6,912 nucleotides of DNA from a bacterium (GCA_030609865.1 JAUWSZ010000127.1:1-6912), one strand, 5' to 3'; shown: positions 1 to 6,911, numbered from the stretch's first letter. Numbers and translations are program-made. Notes: generated by a model from the letters alone, not told the origin.

Positions 1-1295
1 AAGATGTCCCAGCTCTTGAGTATTTCCAGTGCGCGGGTAAGCTGAATGTCCTTGTTGGCTGCCTCCGGTTCGGCGTCATCACCTTCGGGTGCCGCTTCTT
101 CCGTGTCCTGCTCGCCCTCGTGGTTCTCCAGGTGTCGCTCGAGGTCTTTTTCCCTGAGGAATCGAATCGGTCTGCCCTTGTCCTGGATCTTGTTCGAAAC
201 CTCGATGTCAGGCTCGATCCCCTTTGCCTGGATCACCCGGCCCTCGGGCGTGTAGTATTGCGCGGTCGTCAGCTTCAGGCCGGACCCGTCCTGCATGGGG
301 ATGATGGTCTGCACAGAGCCCTTCCCGAACGTGGGCGACCCCAGGATCACCGCGCGATGATGATCCTGCAGAGCACCGGCAACGATCTCGGAGGCGCTGG
401 CGCTTCCGCCGTTGACGAGGCAGATTATCGGATACGGATGCTTGTCTTTCTGCGGGTGCGCGTAGAACTCCATTTTCTGCGACTTCATGCGACCGTCCGT
501 GTACACGATCTTGCCGGCTTCCAGGAACTCGTCGGCCACGAGGACCGCCTGATCGAGCAGACCACCGGGGTTGTTCCGCAGGTCGAGGATGAGCCCCCTC
601 AGGCCGTCCTCGGCTTCCGACTCGAGCTCAAGAAGCTGCCGCTTCAACTCCCTTCCCGTTTTCTCTTGAAACTGGGTGAGCCGCACGTAACCAAAATCTT
701 TCTCGATGATCTTTGCCTTCACGCTCATGATCTTGATCACGTCCCGGATGATCACGACCTCAAAGGGCTCGTCGAGGCCCTCCCGGAAGATCGTCAGGTT
801 GATCTTGGTTCCCTTCTTGCCCCGCATCTTCTTCACGGCCTCAAAAAGGGACAAGTCCTTCGTTGGGTCCTCGTTGATCTTGATGATGCGGTCCCCGGCC
901 TCCAGGCCTGCCCGGTATGCAGGTGTGTCTTCGATGGGGGAGACAATCGTGAGGACTCCGTCCCGGATCGTGATCTCGATCCCCAGGCCGCCGAAGCTCC
1001 CCTTGGTCTCGACCTGCAATTCCTTGTAAAGGTCCGGCTTGAGGAAACTGGAATGTGCATCCAGGGTCTTCAGCATCCCGTCGATGGCCCCGTAGATGAG
1101 CAGTTCCATGTCCACTTCTTCGACGTAGTTCTGCTCGACCTTCTCGAGCACATCGGCAAAGACCTGGAGTTGCTGGTAGCTCCGGTCCGGGACCGCCCTG
1201 ACCTCAACGTTGTCCTTCACTACCCCGAGCGTCCCGATCAAGAAGAGAAGAAGGAACAGGATCAACCATTGTGCTCTCGACCACACGTTTTTCAA
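1..1295 (-). CDS. ctpA: Carboxy-terminal processing serine protease, S41/Prc family (C-terminus cut by window edge)
   Basis: Periplasmic tail-specific protease that uses a Ser/Lys dyad to cleave proteins near their C-termini. My translation gives 431 residues from a TTG start, still open at the window edge. Residues ~9-25 are a hydrophobic membrane anchor/uncleaved signal. A PDZ domain spans ~97-180, beginning with the FGGLGIEI peptide-binding strand (101-108). The S41 core is ~200-360. The catalytic serine is S300 in the SASASE motif (298-303), the lysine is K325 in FGKGS, and Q329 lies four residues later; the 25-residue Ser-Lys spacing matches E. coli Prc (S430/K455). A charged, acidic linker (~385-415) precedes a final helix that starts IQLTRALEIL, so probably only a few residues are missing. 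Start: TTG at 1295 lies 8 nt after AGGGAGG. GTG at 1301 is in frame but only 2 nt from it, and no ATG is near. It follows the FtsEX-EnvC genes on the same strand, which suggests a cell-wall role (inference). Confidence 0.95.
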   Translation of the reverse strand, partial: MKNVWSRAQWLILFLLLFLIGTLGVVKDNVEVRAVPDRSYQQLQVFADVLEKVEQNYVEEVDMELLIYGAIDGMLKTLDAHSSFLKPDLYKELQVETKGSFGGLGIEITIRDGVLTIVSPIEDTPAYRAGLEAGDRIIKINEDPTKDLSLFEAVKKMRGKKGTKINLTIFREGLDEPFEVVIIRDVIKIMSVKAKIIEKDFGYVRLTQFQEKTGRELKRQLLELESEAEDGLRGLILDLRNNPGGLLDQAVLVADEFLEAGKIVYTDGRMKSQKMEFYAHPQKDKHPYPIICLVNGGSASASEIVAGALQDHHRAVILGSPTFGKGSVQTIIPMQDGSGLKLTTAQYYTPEGRVIQAKGIEPDIEVSNKIQDKGRPIRFLREKDLERHLENHEGEQDTEEAAPEGDDAEPEAANKDIQLTRALEILKSWDI

Positions 1296-1303
1296 CGTCA
1301 CAT

Positions 1304-1310
1304 CCTCCCT
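1304..1310 (-). promoter_or_regulatory. Strong ribosome binding site for ctpA, deciding a TTG start
   Basis: Read on the minus strand, AGGGAGG is a near-perfect anti-16S match. It sits 8 nt before TTG (1295-1293) and only 2 nt before the in-frame GTG (1301-1299). An ATG at 1303 is followed at once by TGA in its own frame, so it cannot be the start. The spacing favours TTG. Confidence 0.7.
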
Positions 1311-1353
1311 GTGGATATAAATCGACCTCTCTGCCGATTCTCTTAATCCCTGT

Positions 1354-1383
1354 AGTGTATTACAAATCCCCGACAACATTCAA
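1354..1383 (-). promoter_or_regulatory. Possible sigma-70-type promoter upstream of ctpA
   Basis: On the minus strand the 133-nt gap between the envC stop and ctpA contains TTGAAT (1383-1378), an 18-nt spacer and TACACT (1359-1354); an alternative -10 is TAATAC (1362-1357). The gap is visibly more AT-rich than the flanking genes. It has no hairpin plus T-tract that would mark a terminator after envC. This is a consensus match by eye only, so ctpA may have its own promoter in addition to read-through from the upstream operon. Confidence 0.3.
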
Positions 1384-1428
1384 TCCAGCCCGCATATTGC
1401 ACCAAACTTCGTCGCGAGAGCGGCCTGA

Positions 1429-2577
1429 TCAGTTCCGCCCGCTTCCCTTTTGGAGCCACTTCAGCGGATCCTCGGGCTTGCCCCCGTGCCAGATCTCGAA
1501 ATGGACCAGGCACCCGTCCACCGAACCGGTCGCCCCTGCATGGCCCACGATTTCTCCGGCCTCCACCCTTTCTCCCTTTCTCCTGGTCAGTTCACTCAGG
1601 TGAGCGGCGATGGTGTAGTCCTTCTCCCCGTGATGGATGATCAGCAGCTTGCCGTATCCCCGAAACCAGTCGGCGAACGCGACGTCCCCACCCCAGACGG
1701 CCCGCACGGGGGTTCCCGGCTCTGCCTTGATGTCGATCCCTTTCGATCGAACGGACCGGCTGATACCGAACCTCCGGTAGATCTTGCCCTTGACAGGCCA
1801 GGCGAGCCTTCCCTTCTGAGCACTCAGGGGGCCCTTCTCGACGATCACCGGGGTGGGCGGCGCCTGCCGGATCCTCTCCAGCAATTCCTCTTCCGCCTCC
1901 CCGAGTTCCTCCAGCAGGCGCCCGTGCAGTTCCTTGTCCTGGTCGATGCGGAACAGAAGGGCGTTCTTCTTCTGCCTGCTTACCTTCAGGGTCTTTCTGC
2001 GTTTCCGAATGGTCTCCAGCAGCGCCGCTTCAACCTTCAATCGTTCCTGCAGGGCGGCCTCCACACCCACTTTTTCCTGCTGCAGATCATGGAAGGCCTG
2101 AAGCCTCTGCCAATCGGCGACGAGGAGACGCTTCAGGGAATCAAGGTTCCGGAATTTCTCGGGGAGGGAGGCTTCGGAGAAAAGCACCGGAAGCATGCCC
2201 GTCTTGCCGAGCCTGTTGTAGGCCACAAGACGACGGCCCTGCTCGTTCCTCTGCCGCTTGATCTTGCCCTCCAGGGCCTCCAACTCGCGCCCCATTTCCT
2301 TCTTCTCTTTCTCGAGGCCGACCATTCGGGCTTCTGAAACCCGGCGCCTCCGTTCCGCAACCACGATATCCTTGTCCAAGGACTCCAGCGACTCGAGAAG
2401 GTTCTTGCCCTTCACCTCGAGACCCTGGAGGGCCTTCTTTTCGCTGCGAATCTTCGTTCGGGTCTCCCGCAACCCCTTCTCCGGGTTCGACGCCTGGGAA
2501 GGGACGACAGACAGGCCGGCTCCGAGGACATGGCCGACCAGGCACAGGAACAAGAACCAGGGGAATCGGAGTCTCAT
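1429..2577 (-). CDS. envC: EnvC-like murein hydrolase activator: coiled coil plus degenerate LytM/M23 domain
   Basis: Secreted protein of 382 residues, expected to dock on FtsX and activate periplasmic cell-wall amidases at the septum. Residues ~1-29 look like a signal peptide (MRLRFPWFLFLCLVG..., ending SQA). Residues ~31-238 are rich in Lys, Glu, Arg and Leu, typical of the long EnvC coiled coil. A Pro-rich hinge (~239-250) leads to the LytM domain (~258-376), with the conserved GTPV and ADWxxGYG stretches. An active M23 enzyme has H-x3-D, a middle His and HxH. Here the first His is S278 (SKGID), D282 and H326 (AHLS) remain, and the first His of HxH is L357 with H359 kept. Loss of two expected residues argues against normal hydrolase activity, as for E. 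coli EnvC. The ATG at 2577 overlaps the ftsX stop as ATGA. No good Shine-Dalgarno precedes it, so reinitiation after ftsX is likely. The frame is open much further upstream (to 2997), but that part lies inside ftsX and is not a real extension. Confidence 0.9.
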   Translation of the reverse strand: MRLRFPWFLFLCLVGHVLGAGLSVVPSQASNPEKGLRETRTKIRSEKKALQGLEVKGKNLLESLESLDKDIVVAERRRRVSEARMVGLEKEKKEMGRELEALEGKIKRQRNEQGRRLVAYNRLGKTGMLPVLFSEASLPEKFRNLDSLKRLLVADWQRLQAFHDLQQEKVGVEAALQERLKVEAALLETIRKRRKTLKVSRQKKNALLFRIDQDKELHGRLLEELGEAEEELLERIRQAPPTPVIVEKGPLSAQKGRLAWPVKGKIYRRFGISRSVRSKGIDIKAEPGTPVRAVWGGDVAFADWFRGYGKLLIIHHGEKDYTIAAHLSELTRRKGERVEAGEIVGHAGATGSVDGCLVHFEIWHGGKPEDPLKWLQKGSGRN

Positions 2578-3476
2578 CGTTTCGCAGAAAACCGGGAAAA
2601 GGTTAAGAGACTGCTGAGCACGCCGACCATGGCCCCGAGGAATATCAGGGTGATCGTCACCGGGGCAGAGAGGAAATGAGGCTGGACCCAACCGGCAAAC
2701 AGGCTCCAGGATGTCCCCATGTTGACCCGAAAGCCCTGGAAGAGGAGCCAGAGGAGGACAAGGGCCAGAACGGCCCCGCCTATCCCCTGGAGCAGCGACT
2801 CCATGAGGAAGGGAAAGCGAATGTACCATTCCGTGGCCCCCACGAGCCTCAGGATCTCGATTTCCTCTTTTCGGGAATAGAACCCCAGGGTCAGGGTACT
2901 CGAGATCACGATCACCGATGCAAACAGGAGGAGCAGTCCCAGCGAGAGGGCCAGCCAGCGGAGGACGCGAACAAAGGCAAAGAACCGCTTCATCCACCCC
3001 CCACCGTACTCCACGTCCGTCACTCCTTTGAGTTCGGAGAGCACGCGGGCAACCTCCTCGATCGCCTCCAGGTTCCGGTAGGGCTTTTTCAAGCGTACCT
3101 TGAGGGAGGGCGGCAACGGGTTATCCTCCAGTCCTTCCAGGACGTGCGCTGCCTCTCCCATCGCCTCTCCCAGTGACCGCAACGCTTCTTGCGGGGAACA
3201 ATACTCGACCGCTTCCACCTCCTTCCTGGCCGTCACTGCGTCCTCGACGCGCACACGCCCCTGCCCGGAGAGCCCCTTCTCCAGGTACAGCATGATCTGC
3301 AGCTCTTTCCCCAGCCGTTCCCCGATCGCTTGCAAGTTGGTCAACAACAGGAGGTAGGAGGCGAGCAGGAGCAGGGTGAATCCGACCGCGGCCAGGCTCA
3401 TGAGCACCGTGGTCCGGTGTTCCCTGATGTTCTGTCCGGTCGTCCTGAGGTGGTAGAGCAGCTTGTAGGCCCACAT
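2574..3476 (-). CDS. ftsX: Cell division ABC transporter-like membrane subunit FtsX
   Basis: Inner-membrane partner of FtsE. The complex does not transport a known substrate but passes ATP-driven shape changes to a periplasmic cell-wall activator. The 300-residue protein has the family layout: a short cytoplasmic N-terminus, TM1 (~22-45), a periplasmic domain (~47-170), TM2 (~172-198), a cytoplasmic loop, TM3 (~222-248) and TM4 (~271-293). The most diagnostic stretch is 203-235, containing KEEIEILRLVGAT and FPFLMESLLQGIGG, which is the conserved FtsX/FtsE-coupling region. The length is usual for Gram-negative FtsX. The ATG lies 11 nt after the ftsE stop with only a weak purine-rich GCGAGAG before it. 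The stop overlaps the next start. Adjacency to ftsE and to a coiled-coil LytM gene supports the assignment and suggests that the periplasmic domain binds that protein (inference). Confidence 0.96.
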   Translation of the reverse strand: MWAYKLLYHLRTTGQNIREHRTTVLMSLAAVGFTLLLLASYLLLLTNLQAIGERLGKELQIMLYLEKGLSGQGRVRVEDAVTARKEVEAVEYCSPQEALRSLGEAMGEAAHVLEGLEDNPLPPSLKVRLKKPYRNLEAIEEVARVLSELKGVTDVEYGGGWMKRFFAFVRVLRWLALSLGLLLLFASVIVISSTLTLGFYSRKEEIEILRLVGATEWYIRFPFLMESLLQGIGGAVLALVLLWLLFQGFRVNMGTSWSLFAGWVQPHFLSAPVTITLIFLGAMVGVLSSLLTFSRFSAKR

Positions 3477-3487
3477 AGGTCTCTCGC

Positions 3488-4198
3488 CTATCCATCCTGC
3501 ACGAGGCGCCCCTTGTCCAGCACGATGCGGTTCATCCCGCAGTAGGCCGGCAGCGACTCGTCGTGCGATGCGACCAGCAGGGTCGTACCCCGCTGATGAA
3601 TGTCGAGGAACTGGTCCATGATCTCCCGACTCAGGGCCGCGTCCAGGTTGCCGGTGGGCTCGTCCGCGAGAAGAATGAGCGGGTTGTTGACCAGGGCCCT
3701 TGCGATCGCTACGCGCTGTTGCTCCCCGCCGGACAGACGGAGGGGCTTCTGATCCCTTTTGTCGCCCAGCCCCACGGCCCTGAGTGCATGGTAGGCCCTT
3801 TTCCGCACGTCTCCAGGCGGCAACCCGTGTATCTGAAGAGCCAGGGCAACATTCTCCAGGGCGCTTCGGTTCGCGAGGAGCTTGAAATCCTGAAACACGA
3901 ATCCCGTTTCCTTGCGCAGGCGGGTGAGCTCTCTGGGGGGAATCCGGGTAACGTTCCTTCCGTTGACCACGAGCTGCCCCTGCGTGACCCGTTCAACGCC
4001 CAGGATGATCTTGAGCAAAGTGGTCTTGCCGGCCCCGGACGAACCGGAGATGAAGAGGAACTCCCCTCTTCCGACCTGGACGGACACATCCTGCAGGGCA
4101 GCAACACCGCCGCCGTATGTCTTGGTCACATTGAACAGCTGGATGATCTTGGGGTTGGCGTCGGCCGACACAGCCATGTTGGAGATTTCGTGGGGCAT
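3488..4198 (-). CDS. ftsE: Cell division ATP-binding protein FtsE
   Basis: Cytoplasmic ABC ATPase that drives FtsX. All nucleotide-binding motifs are present in the 236 residues: Walker A GSSGAGKT (52-59), Q-loop Q103 in VFQDFKLL, signature LSGGEQQR (155-162), Walker B LILLADE with catalytic E180, D-loop NLD (184-186) and switch H212. The FQDFKLL and ADEPTGNLD wording is typical of FtsE rather than of transport ATPases. Relative to E. coli FtsE there is a roughly 16-residue polar N-terminal extension before the first strand ([11 protein letters not shown]). The ATG at 4198 is supported by AGAGGA 7 nt upstream, inside the end of coaX. The internal ATG (codon 8) has no Shine-Dalgarno. The gene abuts the coaX stop (TGAATG) and is followed by ftsX after 11 nt. 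Confidence 0.96.
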   Translation of the reverse strand: MPHEISNMAVSADANPKIIQLFNVTKTYGGGVAALQDVSVQVGRGEFLFISGSSGAGKTTLLKIILGVERVTQGQLVVNGRNVTRIPPRELTRLRKETGFVFQDFKLLANRSALENVALALQIHGLPPGDVRKRAYHALRAVGLGDKRDQKPLRLSGGEQQRVAIARALVNNPLILLADEPTGNLDAALSREIMDQFLDIHQRGTTLLVASHDESLPAYCGMNRIVLDKGRLVQDG

Positions 4199-4975
4199 TC
4201 AGGAGTCCTCTTTCCTGTTCATCTCGTAGAGGATTTGAAGGCCCTGCAGGGTGAGGTGCCGATCGACCTTCTGGATGGTGCTTGATTCCGGTGCGAGGCG
4301 CTCTGCGATGCCGCCGGTTGCGATCACGTATGCTTCCTCACCCATCTCGCTGCGAATTCTCTTCACCAAGCCGTCCACCATGCTGACGTAACCAAAGAGG
4401 ATGCCGGACTGCATGCAGTGAATCGTGTTTTTGCCGATCACCGATTTTGGCGTGACGATCTCGACACGGGGCAGCTTGGAAGCAGTCTGAAAGAGTGCCT
4501 CCAGGGAGATCCCGATTCCGGGCACGATGACCCCTCCCATGTATTCCCCTTCTGCCGAGATACAGTCAAAGGTAGTCGCCGTGCCGAAATCGACGACGAT
4601 GCAGGCCTTACGGACTTCCTGGTAGGCTGCCACAGCGTTGACGATTCGATCGGCGCCCACCTCCCGGGGGTTGTCCATCAGGATGGGCATGCCGGTCTTG
4701 ATCCCCGGTTCGACGAGGATCGGCTCCAGACGAAGGGTCTTTCTGCAGAATTCATCGAAGGTCTGGAGCAACGGCGGCACGACGCACGAGATCGCCACGG
4801 CGTGGAAGTCGTCGAAGGAGAAGCCGGACGCGGAGCAGATGCTCTGAATCAGAACGCCGTACTCGTCCGCCGTCTTCGTCTTGTCCGTGCTGATCCTCCA
4901 GTCCTGTTGAAGCTTTTCTCCTTCGAACACACCCAGAACGGTCTGGGTGTTCCCGATGTCGATGACGAAGAGCAT
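4199..4975 (-). CDS. coaX: Type III pantothenate kinase
   Basis: Cytoplasmic enzyme that phosphorylates pantothenate to 4'-phosphopantothenate, the first step of CoA synthesis. The 258 residues fit the family and the ASKHA fold. The N-terminal phosphate-binding motif DIGNTQT spans 6-12, GADR with the likely catalytic base D109 is at 107-110, the second phosphate motif DFGTATTFD is at 129-137, GGVIVPG is at 147-153 and ATGG at 219-222. Type III enzymes are known to need a monovalent cation and to escape CoA feedback; this is family knowledge, not visible here. The ATG at 4975 is preceded closely by a G-rich GGGGGGAG stretch (4986-4979). A 59-nt gap separates it from birA, and its stop abuts the ftsE start. 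A birA-coaX pair is a common bacterial arrangement and helps to confirm both calls. Confidence 0.97.
   Translation of the reverse strand: MLFVIDIGNTQTVLGVFEGEKLQQDWRISTDKTKTADEYGVLIQSICSASGFSFDDFHAVAISCVVPPLLQTFDEFCRKTLRLEPILVEPGIKTGMPILMDNPREVGADRIVNAVAAYQEVRKACIVVDFGTATTFDCISAEGEYMGGVIVPGIGISLEALFQTASKLPRVEIVTPKSVIGKNTIHCMQSGILFGYVSMVDGLVKRIRSEMGEEAYVIATGGIAERLAPESSTIQKVDRHLTLQGLQILYEMNRKEDS
4206..4211 (-). promoter_or_regulatory. Ribosome binding site for ftsE inside the coaX 3' end
   Basis: On the minus strand AGAGGA lies 7 nt before the ftsE ATG and within the last codons of coaX. It supports the longer FtsE start over the internal Met8 and implies that coaX and ftsE are on one transcript. 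Confidence 0.6.
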
Positions 4976-5034
4976 TTTCTCCCCCCGGATGGCTAATCCC
5001 TGACCCGTTGCGTTCCTTGCACGGGCTCTTCCTA

Positions 5035-6036
5035 TTAACCTATGTCTTCCCTGTAGACCCGGACCACGTCCCCTGCACGCACCTTCTCCGTTCGTCCGGG
5101 TGCACTCTCCAGGATCATGGAGCCCTCCTCATCCAGGCCTCGGAATCGGCCCCGGAGGGTTCCCTTTGCGGTGCTGACCTCGAGCCATTCCTCGGGGTGT
5201 GCACAGTAACGGTTCCAATCCTTCAAGACCGAGGATCCTCGGTCGAGCAGAAGCTGCTGATAGCCGCGATCCAGGTGCTCGAGGAGCCGCCTGACAAAGG
5301 GCAGCCTTTCTACGGGCCTTCCCAGAACGAGTTGGACCGAGGTGGCCGGGTATCTGAGGTCGCGAGGAAACCTGTCCCGGCTCATGTTGAGGTTGACCCC
5401 TATCCCCAGGACGAGGAAGTGTATGCTCTCCTGTTCGGCGTCCATCTCAGCGAGGATGCCGGCCGCCTTCATTCCTTCCAGCAGGAGATCGTTCGGCCAT
5501 TTGATCTCCGGCCGCAGAGGAAAGACCTCCTCAAGGGCTTCGCACAGGACGACGCCGGCCATCAACATGACCATGGCTGCGTCGGCGGGCGGGAAAGGAG
5601 GTCGCAGGAGAACGGACATGTACAGGTTCCGGTTTGCCGGACTGACCCATTGCCTTCCCTTCCTGCCCTTCCCTGCCCTCTGCATCTCCGCGATGACAAC
5701 GGTCCCTTCTTCGGCACCCTGTCGCCCGAGTTCCCAGAGATCATCGTTCGTGGATTCGGTCACGTCCTTGACCAGGATTGCCCCTCCGATCCGGTCCGTC
5801 CGAATCCCCGGGTCCGTCTCCAGCACGTGGAGCGCGTCCGGGACCTCACGGAGCCGGTATCCCTGGGAGGAAACGCCCTGAATCGAGTACCCCTGGCGGC
5901 GGAGCATCTGGACCTGCTTCCAGACGGCGGCCCTCGTGATCTCAAGTTCCTTGCAGATCGTCTGGCTGGAAACGTATTCCTCTGCTCCGCGCAGGAGCGC
6001 GAGGATTCGCTCACGCTGTGATGGTCTTCTAGCCAT
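5035..6036 (-). CDS. birA: Bifunctional biotin--[acetyl-CoA carboxylase] ligase / biotin repressor
   Basis: Makes biotinyl-AMP and transfers biotin to a lysine of carboxyl carrier proteins. The 333 residues show the three-domain class II layout. An N-terminal winged helix-turn-helix (~6-62, with EITRAAVWKQVQMLR) would let it bind DNA as well. The catalytic domain (~85-265) carries STND (95-98), Q119, the biotin-AMP loop GKGRKGRQW (122-130), KWPND with the key K179 (179-183), AGIL (192-195) and GIGVN (211-215). A small C-terminal barrel follows (~285-328). The loop is usually GRGRxGRxW, so K123 is a conservative change; R125, equivalent to E. coli R118, is kept. The ATG at 6036 lies inside the end of nadC (8-bp overlap), with no clear Shine-Dalgarno, so coupling is likely. 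No biotin synthesis genes and no recognisable Bir operator palindrome occur in this window, so a repressor role is possible but unproven here. Confidence 0.96.
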   Translation of the reverse strand: MARRPSQRERILALLRGAEEYVSSQTICKELEITRAAVWKQVQMLRRQGYSIQGVSSQGYRLREVPDALHVLETDPGIRTDRIGGAILVKDVTESTNDDLWELGRQGAEEGTVVIAEMQRAGKGRKGRQWVSPANRNLYMSVLLRPPFPPADAAMVMLMAGVVLCEALEEVFPLRPEIKWPNDLLLEGMKAAGILAEMDAEQESIHFLVLGIGVNLNMSRDRFPRDLRYPATSVQLVLGRPVERLPFVRRLLEHLDRGYQQLLLDRGSSVLKDWNRYCAHPEEWLEVSTAKGTLRGRFRGLDEEGSMILESAPGRTEKVRAGDVVRVYREDIG

Positions 6037-6868
6037 CTTTGAGCAACATGGAAATGTCTACTCCGGGTGCAGAGTGGGTAAGCATGCCTACCGAGATCGC
6101 GTCCACCCCGGTCTCCGCAATCTCGCGCACGTTCTCCAGCCTCACGCCGCCGGAGACCTCCAGCCTTGCAGTTCCACGAACCCGCTTCACGGCTTCCAGG
6201 ATGGTTTCGATCGACATGTTGTCCAGGAGGATCGCATCCACCCCCGCCGCCACGGCCTCCTCCACCTCGTCCAACGTGGAGGCCTCGATCTCCACACGAA
6301 GGGTGTGCGGCGCGTTCCGATTGATCGCCTTCACGGCCTCCGTAACCCCGCCACAGGCAGCGAGATGGTTCTCCTTGACGAGAATCCCTTCGGACAGGCT
6401 GGACCGGTGGTTGACACCCCCCCCAACCCGAACCGCGTACTTCTCGAGGGCCCTCATCCCCGGCAGGGTCTTTCTCGTGTCGAGAATCTTCGTGCCCGTT
6501 CCTTCCACGGTGTCCACGAACCTGCGGGTCAGTGTAGCCACCCCGGAGAGGTGCTGAAGGATGTTCAGGGCCACCCTTTCACCGCCCAGAAGGTCCCGCA
6601 CGGGACCTTCCAGTTCGAGCAACACGGCCCCCGCCTCCACCTTCCGGCCGTCTTCACTCCGGGCAAGGACCCTCACCTCCCCGGACAGCAGGGTGAACGC
6701 ACGAATGGCGATCTCCAGACCGGCCACGACCAAGGACTCCTTGGCCTGCATCACCGCCTGTCCCCGGAAGCCGGGCGGAACGAGAATCTCGCTCGTCACA
6801 TCGCCCGAGCCCATATCCTCCCGGAGTGCGGCCAGGAGCCACTCATCCAACATTGGTTCGGGGATCAT
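6029..6868 (-). CDS. nadC: Nicotinate-nucleotide pyrophosphorylase (quinolinate phosphoribosyltransferase, carboxylating)
   Basis: Converts quinolinate and PRPP to nicotinate mononucleotide, CO2 and pyrophosphate in de novo NAD synthesis. From the chosen ATG it is 279 residues, the usual family size. Motifs in order: GDVT (22-25) near the N-terminus; ERVALNILQHLSG (97-109) with substrate-binding R98; DTRKTLPGMR (130-139) with K133; GGGVNHRSSLS (149-159); KENH (165-168); VEIE (192-195) with E195; LLDNM (214-218) with D216; and the SGG phosphate loop (239-241). These cover the quinolinate and PRPP contact residues known for the family. The start at 6868 has CGAGG 7 nt upstream. A TTG at 6910 would add 14 residues (with SRRKRG) that do not look like NadC and has no visible ribosome site. 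It is the most upstream gene in view and overlaps birA by 8 bp. No nadA or nadB is seen here, but they may lie outside. Confidence 0.97.
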   Translation of the reverse strand: MIPEPMLDEWLLAALREDMGSGDVTSEILVPPGFRGQAVMQAKESLVVAGLEIAIRAFTLLSGEVRVLARSEDGRKVEAGAVLLELEGPVRDLLGGERVALNILQHLSGVATLTRRFVDTVEGTGTKILDTRKTLPGMRALEKYAVRVGGGVNHRSSLSEGILVKENHLAACGGVTEAVKAINRNAPHTLRVEIEASTLDEVEEAVAAGVDAILLDNMSIETILEAVKRVRGTARLEVSGGVRLENVREIAETGVDAISVGMLTHSAPGVDISMLLKDG

Positions 6869-6875
6869 GGGAGTG

Positions 6876-6880
6876 CCTCG
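6876..6880 (-). promoter_or_regulatory. Ribosome binding site that sets the nadC start
   Basis: On the minus strand CGAGG stands 7 nt before the ATG at 6868. Neither the in-frame TTG at 6910 nor the next ATG at 6853 has a comparable site, so 6868 is preferred. Confidence 0.6.
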
Positions 6881-6897
6881 CTTTCGCCGAGAATTTA

Positions 6898-6911
6898 CTT
6901 GAACTATCAAG
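6898..6911. repeat. Short perfect inverted repeat upstream of nadC
   Basis: CTTGA - 4 nt - TCAAG is a perfect 5-bp inverted repeat about 30 nt before the nadC start, at the very edge of the window. It could be a half-seen operator, a leader hairpin or chance. Five-base arms with a four-base spacer are expected often by chance, and the flanking sequence is missing. Confidence 0.2.

Noticed and set aside
120..1346. Long plus-strand open frame (408 codons) opposite ctpA
   Set aside because: It is antisense to a gene with full S41 motifs. The predicted protein has no recognisable domain and is explained by GC-biased codons on the other strand.
1450..2337. Plus-strand open frame of 295 codons opposite the envC-like gene
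   Set aside because: No domain or ribosome site; it mirrors the coding strand and resembles no known protein.
2578..2997. Upstream 140-codon extension of the envC-like frame
   Set aside because: It lies wholly within ftsX, and the ATG at 2577 is followed at once by a signal peptide.
5004..5025. Small stem (CCCGT / ACGGG) in the birA-coaX gap as a terminator
   Set aside because: Only five base pairs, a 12-nt loop and no T-tract. The downstream coaX start follows closely, so termination here is unlikely.
4976..5034. BirA operator in the birA-coaX gap
   Set aside because: A GGTTAA string is present at the birA stop, but there is no paired TTGTAAC-type half-site at the right spacing.
5008..6021. 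Plus-strand open frame of 337 codons opposite birA
   Set aside because: BirA on the minus strand has all family motifs; the opposite frame has none and covers almost the same span.
6869..6910. TTG at 6910 as the nadC start
   Set aside because: No ribosome site is visible; the added residues do not fit NadC, while the ATG at 6868 has CGAGG at good spacing.
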